From positions 1 to 30,588 of the forward strand of contig JAYSLY010000016.1 in assembly GCA_043725085.1 (NCBI GenBank): a stretch of DNA of 30,588 nt, given 5' to 3'. The position numbers and the translations under genes were made by a program. The stretch's first letter is position 1; each line of letters begins with the position of its first letter. This document shows positions 24,608-30,588 of this stretch, piece by piece. Below the pieces are notes generated by a model. The model ran no database searches and had not been told where the DNA came from. It saw nothing but the letters and a program-made list of their open reading frames with translations. The DNA comes from UBA9630 sp043725085. Lineage in GTDB: Bacteria; Patescibacteriota; Minisyncoccia; Moranbacterales; UBA2206.

Positions 24608-27016
24608 CTACATTTCCCATTTATCTCGTTTTTGCTGGTCTTCCATGTCATTATTATAAACCGTTCCTGTGTCTTCGGAAAGCCCAAAGATTTCCCGCGG
24701 TTTTGCGCCATCAGCCGGACCAACGACGCCTTTTTCTTCCAAGATATCTAAAAGCCTTGCCGCTCGCGCGTAACCAACCCTAAGCCGTCTTTGCAAAAAT
24801 GAAGCGGAGGCTTTTTTGGACTGCATTATTTCTTTTTTAGCCGCTTCATACAGTTCGTCATTATTATCATCATTAAAACCATTAAAGTTGTCGAGTTCGG
24901 CTGCAACAGAGGCAGCTTTTCCCGCCGTTATTTCCTCAGACTCATCTTTGGTGATATCTCCGATTCCGTTTTCTTTCTTGATATATCCAACGATTTCTTT
25001 CACTTCTTTTTCCATCACAAACACACCCTGAATTCTTTGCGGTTTTGGAGAATTGGCACTGAGATAGAGCGAATCACCATTGCCCAGAAGTTTTTCCGCA
25101 CCAGCCATATCCAAAATTGTGCGTGAATCAATTTGCGTTGCTACTTGAAAAGAAATTCTTGTCGTAATATTGGCTTTAATAAGCCCGGTAATCACCTCCA
25201 CTGAAGGTCGTTGCGTGGAAATAATCAAATGGATTCCCACCGCCCGCGCCATCTGTGCGATTCGCACAATCGCGCCTTCCACTTCTTTGCCATGACTTCC
25301 CATCAAATCAGCCAACTCATCCACAACAATCACAATATAGGGAATATTCACATAATCTTCTTCACTCATCTCGCCGGTTTCACTGTCAACCAATTTTCTT
25401 TTTTCGCCTCTCTTCAGTTTTTCCTTGAAAGAAACAATGTCACGCACCCCTGCCTCTTGGAATAATTTGTAGCGCTTCTCCATCTCCGAAACCGCCCACT
25501 TCAGAGTATTGACCACCTTGGCATTTTCCACAATTACCGGAGTAAGCAAATGCGCGATACCATTATAGAGCGACAACTCAACCCGTTTTGGATCTACCAT
25601 AATAAACTTCAGCTCGTCCGGCGAGTTTTGATAGAGTAGCATTGTGATGATTGCATTGACACAAACTGATTTTCCCGTTCCCGTCGCTCCCGCCACCATA
25701 AGATGCGGCATCTTGTCAAGACTGCCAAAAATATAGTTGCCACTCACATCTTCGCCGAGCGCGATTGTCAAATTCGATTTTCGATTTTTGAAATCCTTGC
25801 TTTCCAAGATTGATCGCAGACGCACGAAAGAGGAGCTCTTGTTTGGCACTTCAATTCCGATCAAAGATTTGCCGGGAATTGGAGCTTCAATCCGAATTGG
25901 CGCGGCCAGCGCCAGTGAAAGATCGTTTTGCAACGCTAAAATCTTAGCAATTTTCACTCCTACCGCCGGACGAAAACTATACTGTGTCACCGACGGACCA
26001 GTTTTGATTTCACCTCTTTCCACCTCAATTCCAAAATTTCGCAGAGCATTTTCAATCAACTGCACGTTCAAATCCACGTCCCCTCCCTTAGCCACTCCAC
26101 TGGCTTTTTCCAAAATATCCACCGGAGGAAATTTCCACTTTGCCGCTCTCGCTTTTTTTGCCACAGTTTGGTTTGCGTTTCCGTCAGACAAATTTTTGCG
26201 AGAAAATGGTCCGCCTAAATCATCTTCTTCCTCCAATAGATCAGGAGAAACAAATTGATCTCGACCCTCCACGAACTTAATTCTTCCAATATTCTCTTTT
26301 GCCAACATTTCCGAGTCGTCCTCGTCTTTGGTGACAATTTCTTCCATTGGCTCATCCGCGTCATCCGCTCTTTCTGCTTCAGCTCCAAATGACACCTCGT
26401 CATTACCGGCAGCAGCCCCATCAACATCCGCAGAGACTGCTTTCTTTTTGAAGCGTCCAATAAAATTCACAATCGAAAATTCAAAAGCCACAATAACACC
26501 CAAAAGAAGCAGTGCCAAAATCACAACCAAGCTTCCGGCATTACCAAGATATTTAATTGATGTATAAGCAACAACGTACCCGACGTATCCGCCACCTCTG
26601 CCACTCTGAGCTGCCGCACGCATTTTTGCCGAGTCAAAAAACCAGTGAAAAAGACCGGTGATGCTAATAAAAACAATCAAAAGACCAACTAGCTTTGTAA
26701 CATAAAAAATGGTTTCTTTACGAAAAAATAGCACCACTCCGGCTAAGACCAAAAACAGCGGGAAAATAAACTTCGTCCAGCCGATTGCTTGCCCGACCAA
26801 ATCATTCAAAAAATCTCCCACCACTCCGGCCAAACCAAAAAAACCCAAAGTTGTGAGAACCGCCAAAGTAAAAAGCACTACTCCGGCCACATTTCTTTTG
26901 ACATCTTTTGAAAGGGAGAAATCAAATTTGTTTTTTGATCCCTCTTCGCCGCCCGCGTCTTTTGTTTTTTTTCCGTTGGAATTATTCTCTTTTTGTTGAA
27001 TCTTTTTTCGTCCCAT
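24608..27016 (-). CDS. ftsK: DNA translocase FtsK
   Basis: An 802-residue FtsK, which anchors at the septum and pumps DNA to resolve chromosome dimers. Four hydrophobic segments lie in residues 40-185, followed by an acidic linker (about 200-270). The motor domain has Walker A GATGTGKS (443-450), Walker B IVIVVDELADLM and the STQRPSVEVITG block. The C-terminal winged-helix gamma domain (ASASFLQRRLRVGYARAARLLDILEEKGVVG), which reads KOPS in characterised FtsK, is present. Confidence 0.97.
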   Translation of the reverse strand: MGRKKIQQKENNSNGKKTKDAGGEEGSKNKFDFSLSKDVKRNVAGVVLFTLAVLTTLGFFGLAGVVGDFLNDLVGQAIGWTKFIFPLFLVLAGVVLFFRKETIFYVTKLVGLLIVFISITGLFHWFFDSAKMRAAAQSGRGGGYVGYVVAYTSIKYLGNAGSLVVILALLLLGVIVAFEFSIVNFIGRFKKKAVSADVDGAAAGNDEVSFGAEAERADDADEPMEEIVTKDEDDSEMLAKENIGRIKFVEGRDQFVSPDLLEEEDDLGGPFSRKNLSDGNANQTVAKKARAAKWKFPPVDILEKASGVAKGGDVDLNVQLIENALRNFGIEVERGEIKTGPSVTQYSFRPAVGVKIAKILALQNDLSLALAAPIRIEAPIPGKSLIGIEVPNKSSSFVRLRSILESKDFKNRKSNLTIALGEDVSGNYIFGSLDKMPHLMVAGATGTGKSVCVNAIITMLLYQNSPDELKFIMVDPKRVELSLYNGIAHLLTPVIVENAKVVNTLKWAVSEMEKRYKLFQEAGVRDIVSFKEKLKRGEKRKLVDSETGEMSEEDYVNIPYIVIVVDELADLMGSHGKEVEGAIVRIAQMARAVGIHLIISTQRPSVEVITGLIKANITTRISFQVATQIDSRTILDMAGAEKLLGNGDSLYLSANSPKPQRIQGVFVMEKEVKEIVGYIKKENGIGDITKDESEEITAGKAASVAAELDNFNGFNDDNNDELYEAAKKEIMQSKKASASFLQRRLRVGYARAARLLDILEEKGVVGPADGAKPREIFGLSEDTGTVYNNDMEDQQKRDKWEM

Positions 27017-27051
27017 AAAACTAGCTTATCACAAATTTAAGAAATATAAAA

Positions 27052-27082
27052 CCCCGCAGCTACCTTGAAGGCAAGTGCGGGG
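27052..27082 (-). terminator. Intrinsic terminator upstream of ftsK
   Basis: On the minus strand CCCCGC (27082-27077) pairs with GCGGGG (27057-27052), with a partly paired interior (TTG/CAA), followed by TTTTATATTT. It ends the transcript of the small gene at 27127-27288, so ftsK must start from a promoter in the short gap or from readthrough. Confidence 0.8.
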
Positions 27083-27126
27083 CGAGTCCCTCTCAATAGA
27101 CTCTTTATAAACCACTCTCTTAATTT

Positions 27127-27288
27127 TTAGAAAAATCCTGCGTTACTCAAAAAGGTAATCGTGAGCGCCGGCATCAGAGCCAAGAGAATCGCGAAATTCA
27201 TAATTTCCGCCTCTTTATGCTCCAGCGCCCTTTTGGCGCAATCCGGACAAGGACAGGCTTCTGTTTGTTCTTCTTGTACTTCTTTCAT
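27127..27288 (-). CDS. Small CxC membrane-anchored protein
   Basis: A 53-residue unrecognised protein. I use the ATG at 27288 (MKEVQEEQTEACPCPDC) because AGGA lies 11 nt upstream; a longer frame starts at 27330. The acidic N-terminal part holds a compact CPCPDC cluster, which could bind a metal or be redox-active. A hydrophobic segment follows (about 29-48, NFAILLALMPALTITFL), so it is probably a C-tail-anchored membrane protein. It is bracketed by two intrinsic terminators, which supports an independent unit. Confidence 0.6.
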   Translation of the reverse strand: MKEVQEEQTEACPCPDCAKRALEHKEAEIMNFAILLALMPALTITFLSNAGFF

Positions 27289-27345
27289 ATTTTTGTTTTT
27301 TCCTAGCTCGAGAATTAAACTCCCGATCACTGGGATTTTTGGTTA

Positions 27346-27372
27346 AATAAAAAGAAAGCGGGCTCACCCGCT
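27346..27372 (-). terminator. Intrinsic terminator after the receiver gene
   Basis: On the minus strand AGCGGG (27372-27367) pairs with CCCGCT (27362-27357) around a 4-nt loop, followed by TTCTTTTTATTT. It lies about 60 nt past the stop of the receiver gene. Confidence 0.85.
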
Positions 27373-27430
27373 CTCTTTATTACCTATATAGTATACACCA
27401 TTAAATTGCAAAAGTCAAGTCAACTGCGTC

Positions 27431-27874
27431 CTAGCTCTCAATCCCTAGCACCTGCTTGGCTTTTTTGGACAAATCACTGGGGATAATCCGCGTTTTAACA
27501 AAGAAAGCGCTGATACCCATCTTTTCCACACGCTTTTGCGTTTCTTCGTCCACTGAAGCTGAAAGCACGATAATCGGAACGTTTTTTGTCTTTTCCTCCA
27601 TTTTCAATTTTGTCACCACTTCTTCTCCATTCATTGCCGGCATCACCATGTCGATAATCAGCAAATCAAAATCATTCGTCAATGCTTCCTTGATCCCCCA
27701 AGCACCATTTTTGGCCGCAGTCACCGAAAAACCATCTTGTTTCAATTTCCCGCCGAACATATCAATAAAAACATCCTGATCCTCAATAATGAGAATTTTC
27801 TTTTTTGTTTCGGCGCTATTCAATTCTTTTTCCATAGCAGCTAAACTAAGAAAATTAGAAAGCACTTTTTTCAA
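27431..27874 (-). CDS. Stand-alone receiver (response regulator) protein
   Basis: A 147-residue receiver with no output domain. It has the acidic pair E31-D32, the phosphoacceptor D75 (LLIIDMVMP), the conserved Ser in VLSAS and the Lys in FFVKT. It may relay phosphate from a histidine kinase or act by protein contact. I choose the TTG start at 27874: AGGAGG lies at 27887-27882, 7 nt upstream, while the internal ATG at 27835 has no Shine-Dalgarno. A good promoter lies just upstream. The truncated histidine kinase at 30410 is a possible but unproven partner. Confidence 0.88.
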   Translation of the reverse strand: MKKVLSNFLSLAAMEKELNSAETKKKILIIEDQDVFIDMFGGKLKQDGFSVTAAKNGAWGIKEALTNDFDLLIIDMVMPAMNGEEVVTKLKMEEKTKNVPIIVLSASVDEETQKRVEKMGISAFFVKTRIIPSDLSKKAKQVLGIES

Positions 27875-27894
27875 GTCCTTTCCTCCTTATCTGA

Positions 27895-27923
27895 AATATA
27901 TCAAGAATCAAATATTAGCGCAA
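27895..27923 (-). promoter_or_regulatory. Predicted promoter of the receiver gene
   Basis: The minus strand shows TTGCGC (27923-27918), a 17-bp spacer and TATATT (27900-27895). The start near 27888 leaves just enough leader to include the AGGAGG and the TTG start, supporting that start choice. Confidence 0.55.
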
Positions 27924-27973
27924 GAGCCAGTAGCACGCTCGCGTCATCTGCTGCTTGCCATAAAACAAAAAAA

Positions 27974-28003
27974 GGCCGTCTCCGAATAATACCGGAAACG
28001 GCC
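27974..28003 (-). terminator. Intrinsic terminator after hisG
   Basis: On the minus strand GGCCGT (28003 down) pairs with ACGGCC (ending 27974) with further TCCG/CGGA pairing and one mismatch, followed by TTTTTTT. It lies 5 nt after the end of the hisG remnant and closes the repressor-hisI-hisG unit. Confidence 0.92.
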
Positions 28004-28008
28004 CTCTT

Positions 28009-28523
28009 TCATACAGCCATATTTATATTCTGTATGAGAATATTTTTTCCTCCTAATTTTTTGATGGCAACCACAGTATCTGTCAAAATATTTCTTGGCA
28101 CGATTGTTTCAATCGCCACCGCTCCATCGGAAAGACTGCTGATTGTCGGGGCTTCCATGGCTGGCAAATTTTTGACCAACTCTGCGCTATCGGAAAAAGC
28201 AGCATTAAATTTTACCAGTTGATAGAGTTCTGCGTCCAAGGCCCCCTTTAACATTTGCCCGATTATCTCAAATTCGGTTGAATGCTTTTGGGCGATAAGG
28301 ACAACAGGCGAAGCAGTAATGACTTTCACGATCTTTAGTCCATTGTCTCTCAAACTCTTACCCGTTTCAACAACACCAACACCATAACGAAAGCCAAACT
28401 CTTTCATCGCAACACTGAAGCCACGGCCATTAACCACGACTCAATTCCAATCTTTTTTAAAAGGGCTAGTGTTGCTTCATGCAGAGATCCCGATGGAATT
28501 CCCAACACAAGATTCTTAGTCAT
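28009..28523 (-). pseudogene. hisG: hisG remnant: frameshift plus large internal deletion
   Basis: ATP phosphoribosyltransferase catalyses the first step of histidine synthesis. A perfect GGAGG precedes the ATG at 28523, and the first 28 residues (IPSGSLHEATLALLKKIGIE) match the HisG start. One base is then missing at 28440/28441: the next frame continues the family pattern as VVVNGRGFSVA. At about 28407 it jumps directly to FGFRYGVGVVETGKSLRDNGLKIV, the PRPP-loop end of the catalytic domain, so roughly 110 residues are gone. The C-terminal regulatory domain of long-form HisG is complete. It cannot be a working enzyme as read; a sequencing or assembly error could explain the single base but less easily the deletion. 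Confidence 0.78.
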
Positions 28524-28958
28524 AGCGCAATCCTCCGTTATTTGAGTGTAATTGTTTGAAATTCTGAATAATAGTTTACTAAAGCACGTCGACCTGGCCC
28601 TGTCAAATGCATCTTTCTCATGACAAACTCCTTGTCCGAGAGGAATGACCTGAATGAGTAGTTGATCACAATTGCAATTGAGAAAAATTTTCACAACTCT
28701 TAGTTTGTCTCCGCTGGTTTCTCCTTTGAGCCAACGACCCTTTTCGGTTTTACTATAAAGAACGACCAGGCCTTTTTCCATTGTTTCCCTAAACGCTTCT
28801 TCGCTCATCGACGCTCCATATAGCACCTCCTTGGTTAAATAGTTTTGCAAAATTACCTTGATTAAGCCTGGAGCGTTTGAACCATCCCTGTGCAGCCCCG
28901 GGCCAAATTTCACTTGCGCCAACAATTCTTTGTCCGCAATTCTCCATTGTGCATTCAT
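28404..28958 (-). CDS. hisI: HisI-like phosphoribosyl-AMP cyclohydrolase, open into hisG
   Basis: Residues 1 to about 145 match HisI, which opens the adenine ring of phosphoribosyl-AMP in histidine synthesis. WLKGETSG (76-83) and the zinc cysteines C95, C112 and C125 are present. The magnesium motif DCDxD reads N94-C-N96-C-D98, so two of three metal-binding Asp are Asn. I start at ATG 28958 because AGGAG lies 7 nt upstream. No stop separates it from hisG: the frame runs through the hisG Shine-Dalgarno and first 28 codons, then ends at 28404 after the frameshift. The product would be 184 residues with a nonfunctional tail. Activity is doubtful. Confidence 0.8.
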   Translation of the reverse strand: MNAQWRIADKELLAQVKFGPGLHRDGSNAPGLIKVILQNYLTKEVLYGASMSEEAFRETMEKGLVVLYSKTEKGRWLKGETSGDKLRVVKIFLNCNCDQLLIQVIPLGQGVCHEKDAFDRARSTCFSKLLFRISNNYTQITEDCAMTKNLVLGIPSGSLHEATLALLKKIGIESWLMAVASVLR

Positions 28959-28997
28959 TAGCATTCTCCTTTTTCTTGGTTTTTTGAAAGAAGGAAC

Positions 28998-29029
28998 AAA
29001 AAAAACTCTTCCTCGGCCGAGGAAGAGTT
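28998..29029 (-). terminator. Intrinsic terminator (attenuator) between the repressor and hisI
   Basis: A perfect 26-bp palindrome (29004-29029) gives an 11-bp stem with a CG-rich tip, followed on the minus strand by eight T. Only about 40 nt separate it from the hisI ATG and no promoter is visible there, so hisI-hisG expression would depend on readthrough. Its 5' arm is duplicated at 29070-29085 (15 of 16 bases). Confidence 0.9.
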
Positions 29030-29056
29030 CAAAGCTGCAAAAATAATTGCAAAAAT

Positions 29057-29377
29057 TCAACACTTTCTAGGCCGGGGAAGAGTTCTATGGTGAGTTTTGG
29101 AAATTCTTTTAAGCACTAAGCCATACCCGCCCATGCCGGATTTGAGCCACCGAGAAATTCGCGCGACCGTCGTTGAACTCAGTCCGGTTTCTTCTGTTAT
29201 CTTAGCGTAAACGACTTTGCGATCAAGCATCTTGACGGCCTTCCAGCGATTACCAAATTCAACCAGTTCCTTTTCCGTCAAAAGGTCGCGCAAAAACAGC
29301 TTGGCTTCTTTGATATTTTTCAAAGCCAAAATCGCGTCAATCAAATCATCAGTTTTTTGGTTATCCCATTTTTGCAT
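29057..29377 (-). CDS. TrpR/YerC-like transcriptional repressor
   Basis: A 106-residue helical DNA-binding protein of the TrpR superfamily, YerC/YecD group. The block AKLFLRDLLTEKELVEFGNRWKAVKML is followed by the helix-turn-helix YAKITEETGLSSTTVARISRWLKSGMGGYGLVL. TrpR-like regulators of this group (called HisR in Gram-positive bacteria) have been linked to histidine genes, and here it is followed by hisI and hisG. The last residues include a His-His pair and are encoded by a copy of the terminator arm. It has a consensus promoter overlapped by tandem palindromes, so autorepression is likely; the ligand, possibly histidine, is inferred. Confidence 0.9.
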   Translation of the reverse strand: MQKWDNQKTDDLIDAILALKNIKEAKLFLRDLLTEKELVEFGNRWKAVKMLDRKVVYAKITEETGLSSTTVARISRWLKSGMGGYGLVLKRISKTHHRTLPRPRKC

Positions 29378-29400
29378 AATCTTTTTCTGCTCAATAATGC

Positions 29401-29436
29401 GCTTTATTAAGCTAAAGCACTTTACTATGATAAAGT
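29401..29436. promoter_or_regulatory. Tandem 18-bp palindromic operators
   Basis: GCTTTATTAAGCTAAAGC (29401-29418) abuts ACTTTACTATGATAAAGT (29419-29436). Both have perfect 6-bp arms (RCTTTA/TAAAGY) around a 6-bp centre, and their centres are 18 bp apart. The second overlaps the -10 box (29439-29434) and both lie over or just past the start site, the usual position for repression. The best candidate binder is the TrpR-like product of the next gene. Confidence 0.82.
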
Positions 29437-29462
29437 ATAGCTTGGTTATGAAAATATGTCAA
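29434..29462 (-). promoter_or_regulatory. Promoter of the TrpR-like gene
   Basis: The minus strand shows TTGACA (29462-29457), a 17-bp spacer and TATACT (29439-29434), close to the sigma-70 consensus. The start near 29427 gives a leader of about 50 nt, most of it made of the two palindromes. Confidence 0.85.
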
Positions 29463-29497
29463 GAGGGAGCTATCAAAGATGGTCCTCGGCTAGCAGT

Positions 29498-29513
29498 AAA
29501 CTTTATAAAGTTT
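29498..29513. promoter_or_regulatory. 16-bp perfect palindrome upstream of the TrpR-like promoter
   Basis: AAACTTTATAAAGTTT is a perfect palindrome made of the same ACTTTA/TAAAGT arms as the operators but with no spacer. A degenerate partner (TTTTTATAAAGTTT) follows at 29528-29541. It lies about 35 bp upstream of the -35 box, so it may be an accessory site or an older operator. Confidence 0.5.
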
Positions 29514-29541
29514 GTCAATATATTTGATTTTTATAAAGTTT

Positions 29542-29566
29542 CAAAAACCAGCTAAAAATAGCTGGT
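29542..29566 (-). terminator. Intrinsic terminator after the CYTH gene
   Basis: On the minus strand ACCAGCTA (29566-29559) pairs perfectly with TAGCTGGT (29554-29547) around a 4-nt loop, followed by a short T run. It lies about 105 nt past the CYTH stop and isolates the repressor promoter. The stretch 29567-29672 shows nothing else. Confidence 0.85.
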
Positions 29567-29672
29567 CTCAAATCCCTCTCCAACGGCGACTCGACAATAA
29601 ACCGCGCGAGCTCTTATCCTCGAATATTACAACACAAAATTTTCCATTTTTTAAAGAATAACCACTAACACA

Positions 29673-30206
29673 TCAACTCTGATTTATTGCCAATTGAACA
29701 TAGCCTTGATTTATAATCGCATTTTCTGCTACGCCCAATAAAGTCAGCAAATCCATAATTTGTTTTCGAATAGTTTCGACTTCGCTTTCTGTTCCGTTTT
29801 TTTCAATTTCAATAAATAATCCGAGATCTCTAATATTATCAATATTTATTTCAAACTCCTTATAGGCAAAGCTCTGCCTGACTTTGTCAATAAGACAAAA
29901 ATAAACATACCCGCTATTGAGCAATAATTCTTCCAGCCTATCCGGGTCAACTATTGGAGTGTCAAAATCCTGCCAGGCAATATCATGTTCATGTCTTGAT
30001 TTGCTCTTGAAAGTAAGGGTCGCCTTGTTATTTTCGTAATTTTTACGAATGCGAATAATCATCCTTTCAACTTCTTCGCCCTCATGCTTAAAATACAGAT
30101 CGACTTGCCTCTCTCCGTTTTTTTTCTCCAAAATACCCGGAAGTTGTTTCAACTTTTCTTCTAGCAGCTTTTCATTTAAAATTTTTGCACGTAGTTCGAT
30201 TTCCAT
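29673..30206 (-). CDS. CYTH domain protein
   Basis: A 177-residue protein of the CYTH superfamily (class IV adenylate cyclase, thiamine triphosphatase and tripolyphosphatase relatives), which binds triphosphates with metal ions in a barrel. The N-terminal signature reads EIELRAK (2-8), near the usual ExExK, with Arg at the Lys position. Later features are DLYFKH, MIIRIRK, ATLTFKSKS and FEINIDNIRDLGLFIEIEK, which supply the charged strands of the tunnel. It looks complete. The exact substrate cannot be told from sequence alone; no thiamine or cyclic-AMP gene is nearby. Confidence 0.85.
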   Translation of the reverse strand: MEIELRAKILNEKLLEEKLKQLPGILEKKNGERQVDLYFKHEGEEVERMIIRIRKNYENNKATLTFKSKSRHEHDIAWQDFDTPIVDPDRLEELLLNSGYVYFCLIDKVRQSFAYKEFEINIDNIRDLGLFIEIEKNGTESEVETIRKQIMDLLTLLGVAENAIINQGYVQLAINQS

Positions 30207-30232
30207 AATTATTCGTTTATTGTTTTAGTCAG

Positions 30233-30290
30233 AACACCCCCGCCAAAGGCGGTAGCTTGATGAGTGTTATCGCCCAAAGGGCGAGCTACC
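30233..30290. repeat. Double hairpin or pseudoknot element
   Basis: Two short hairpins with AAA loops (30240-30252 CCGCC/GGCGG, and 30271-30283 CGCCC/GGGCG) are framed by two longer-range pairings: AACAC (30233-30237) with GTGTT (30264-30268), and GGTAGC (30251-30256) with GCTACC (30285-30290). The long pairings cross, so a pseudoknot is possible. It lies in the 203-nt gap between the kinase and CYTH genes; the rest of the gap shows nothing. Confidence 0.5.
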
Positions 30291-30409
30291 CAACCGTTCA
30301 CTTTAACTTTTAAATTTAATCTCTAGTAATTCCTTTTTATTGAAAAACGGGCAAAAGGTATCTGGTAGTTCTTGCCTATTTTCCGTTATACGTCGCCCAT
30401 AACAGCCAC

Positions 30410-30588
30410 CTACCCATTCCTCTCCAAAGTCTCTTTTTCTTGTTCGAGGGGAAGCTCGAGGATGAATTTGGTGCCCATGTTGGCTCCGAGGGATTCGAGG
30501 AGGACTTTGCCGCCGTTGGCCTGCGTGATCATTCTGACCACATAGAGGCCAAGACCGGTTCCGCCGGTGTTGAGTCTTGTGATGTCTT
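30410..30588 (-). CDS. Sensor histidine kinase, C-terminal fragment (cut by the window edge)
   Basis: The last 58 residues of a histidine kinase catalytic domain. The G2 box TGGTGLGLYVVRMI, then ANGGKVLLESLGANMGTKFILELPL, is the standard end of the HATPase_c fold. The frame is open to the window edge, so the sensor and dimerisation domains lie outside. It stops with TAG at 30410. It may work with the stand-alone receiver at 27431, but the genes are not adjacent. Confidence 0.88.
   Translation of the reverse strand, partial: DITRLNTGGTGLGLYVVRMITQANGGKVLLESLGANMGTKFILELPLEQEKETLERNG

Noticed and set aside
28404..28445. Programmed frameshift in hisG
   Set aside because: No slippery heptamer is seen at the break, and restoring the frame would still leave the catalytic core deleted.
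29015..29085. Classic his-type leader-peptide attenuation
   Set aside because: There is no separate leader peptide with a run of His codons, only one His-His pair in the repressor, and the repeated arms are same-sense and so cannot form a standard antiterminator.
1..30588. CRISPR array, tRNA, rRNA, insertion sequence or replication origin
   Set aside because: No regularly spaced direct repeats, no tRNA cloverleaf with CCA end, no transposase frame and no DnaA-box cluster were seen on reading both strands.

Overview
This window reads as chromosomal DNA from a Candidate Phyla Radiation (Patescibacteria) bacterium, most likely a Parcubacteria-type lineage. The main clues are an S10-spc ribosomal operon with no rpmD (L30) between rpsE and rplO, a zinc-ribbon S14, a C4 zinc L28, the order ftsK, rodZ-like, recA, and very little metabolism. 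TGA is used as a normal stop, so this is not a UGA=Gly (Gracilibacteria/SR1) code. The phylum call is inference from gene content.

Layout: almost everything lies on the minus strand. Reading from high to low coordinates: the 3' end of a sensor histidine kinase (30588-30410); a CYTH-domain protein; a small histidine-related locus (TrpR/YerC-like repressor, a HisI-like cyclohydrolase, and a hisG broken by a frameshift and a large internal deletion); a stand-alone receiver; a small CxC membrane protein; ftsK, a rodZ-like gene and recA; an unusually long adenylate-kinase-like protein; rpmB (the only plus-strand gene); an M50 site-2 protease; the str operon (rpsL, rpsG, fusA); an inserted AAA/DUF4143 ATPase and a small hypothetical gene; tuf; then the S10-spc operon (rpsJ to rplO, secY, adk, map), ruvX and a small secreted Cys-rich protein.

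The most interesting region is 28.0-29.6 kb. The TrpR-like gene has a near-consensus promoter (TTGACA, 17 bp, TATACT). Two abutting 18-bp palindromes of the form RCTTTA-N6-TAAAGY lie over and just past its -10 box, a clean autorepression layout. A strong intrinsic terminator with no visible promoter after it separates the repressor from hisI-hisG, so those genes depend on readthrough. HisI has Asn in place of two metal-binding Asp residues and runs in frame into the hisG start. HisG keeps its PRPP-loop region and its C-terminal regulatory domain but has lost roughly 110 residues of the catalytic core. The locus is either a decaying his operon under an intact repressor or a repurposed sensing remnant.

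Other points: the fusA-tuf junction is interrupted by an ATPase gene whose promoter appears to give a leaderless mRNA; the rpsJ-rplC spacer holds a folded element and a terminator-like hairpin inside the S10 operon; several intergenic spacers carry palindromic or inverted-repeat elements. No tRNA, rRNA, CRISPR array, insertion sequence or replication origin was seen, and no gene-free stretch exceeds 300 bases.
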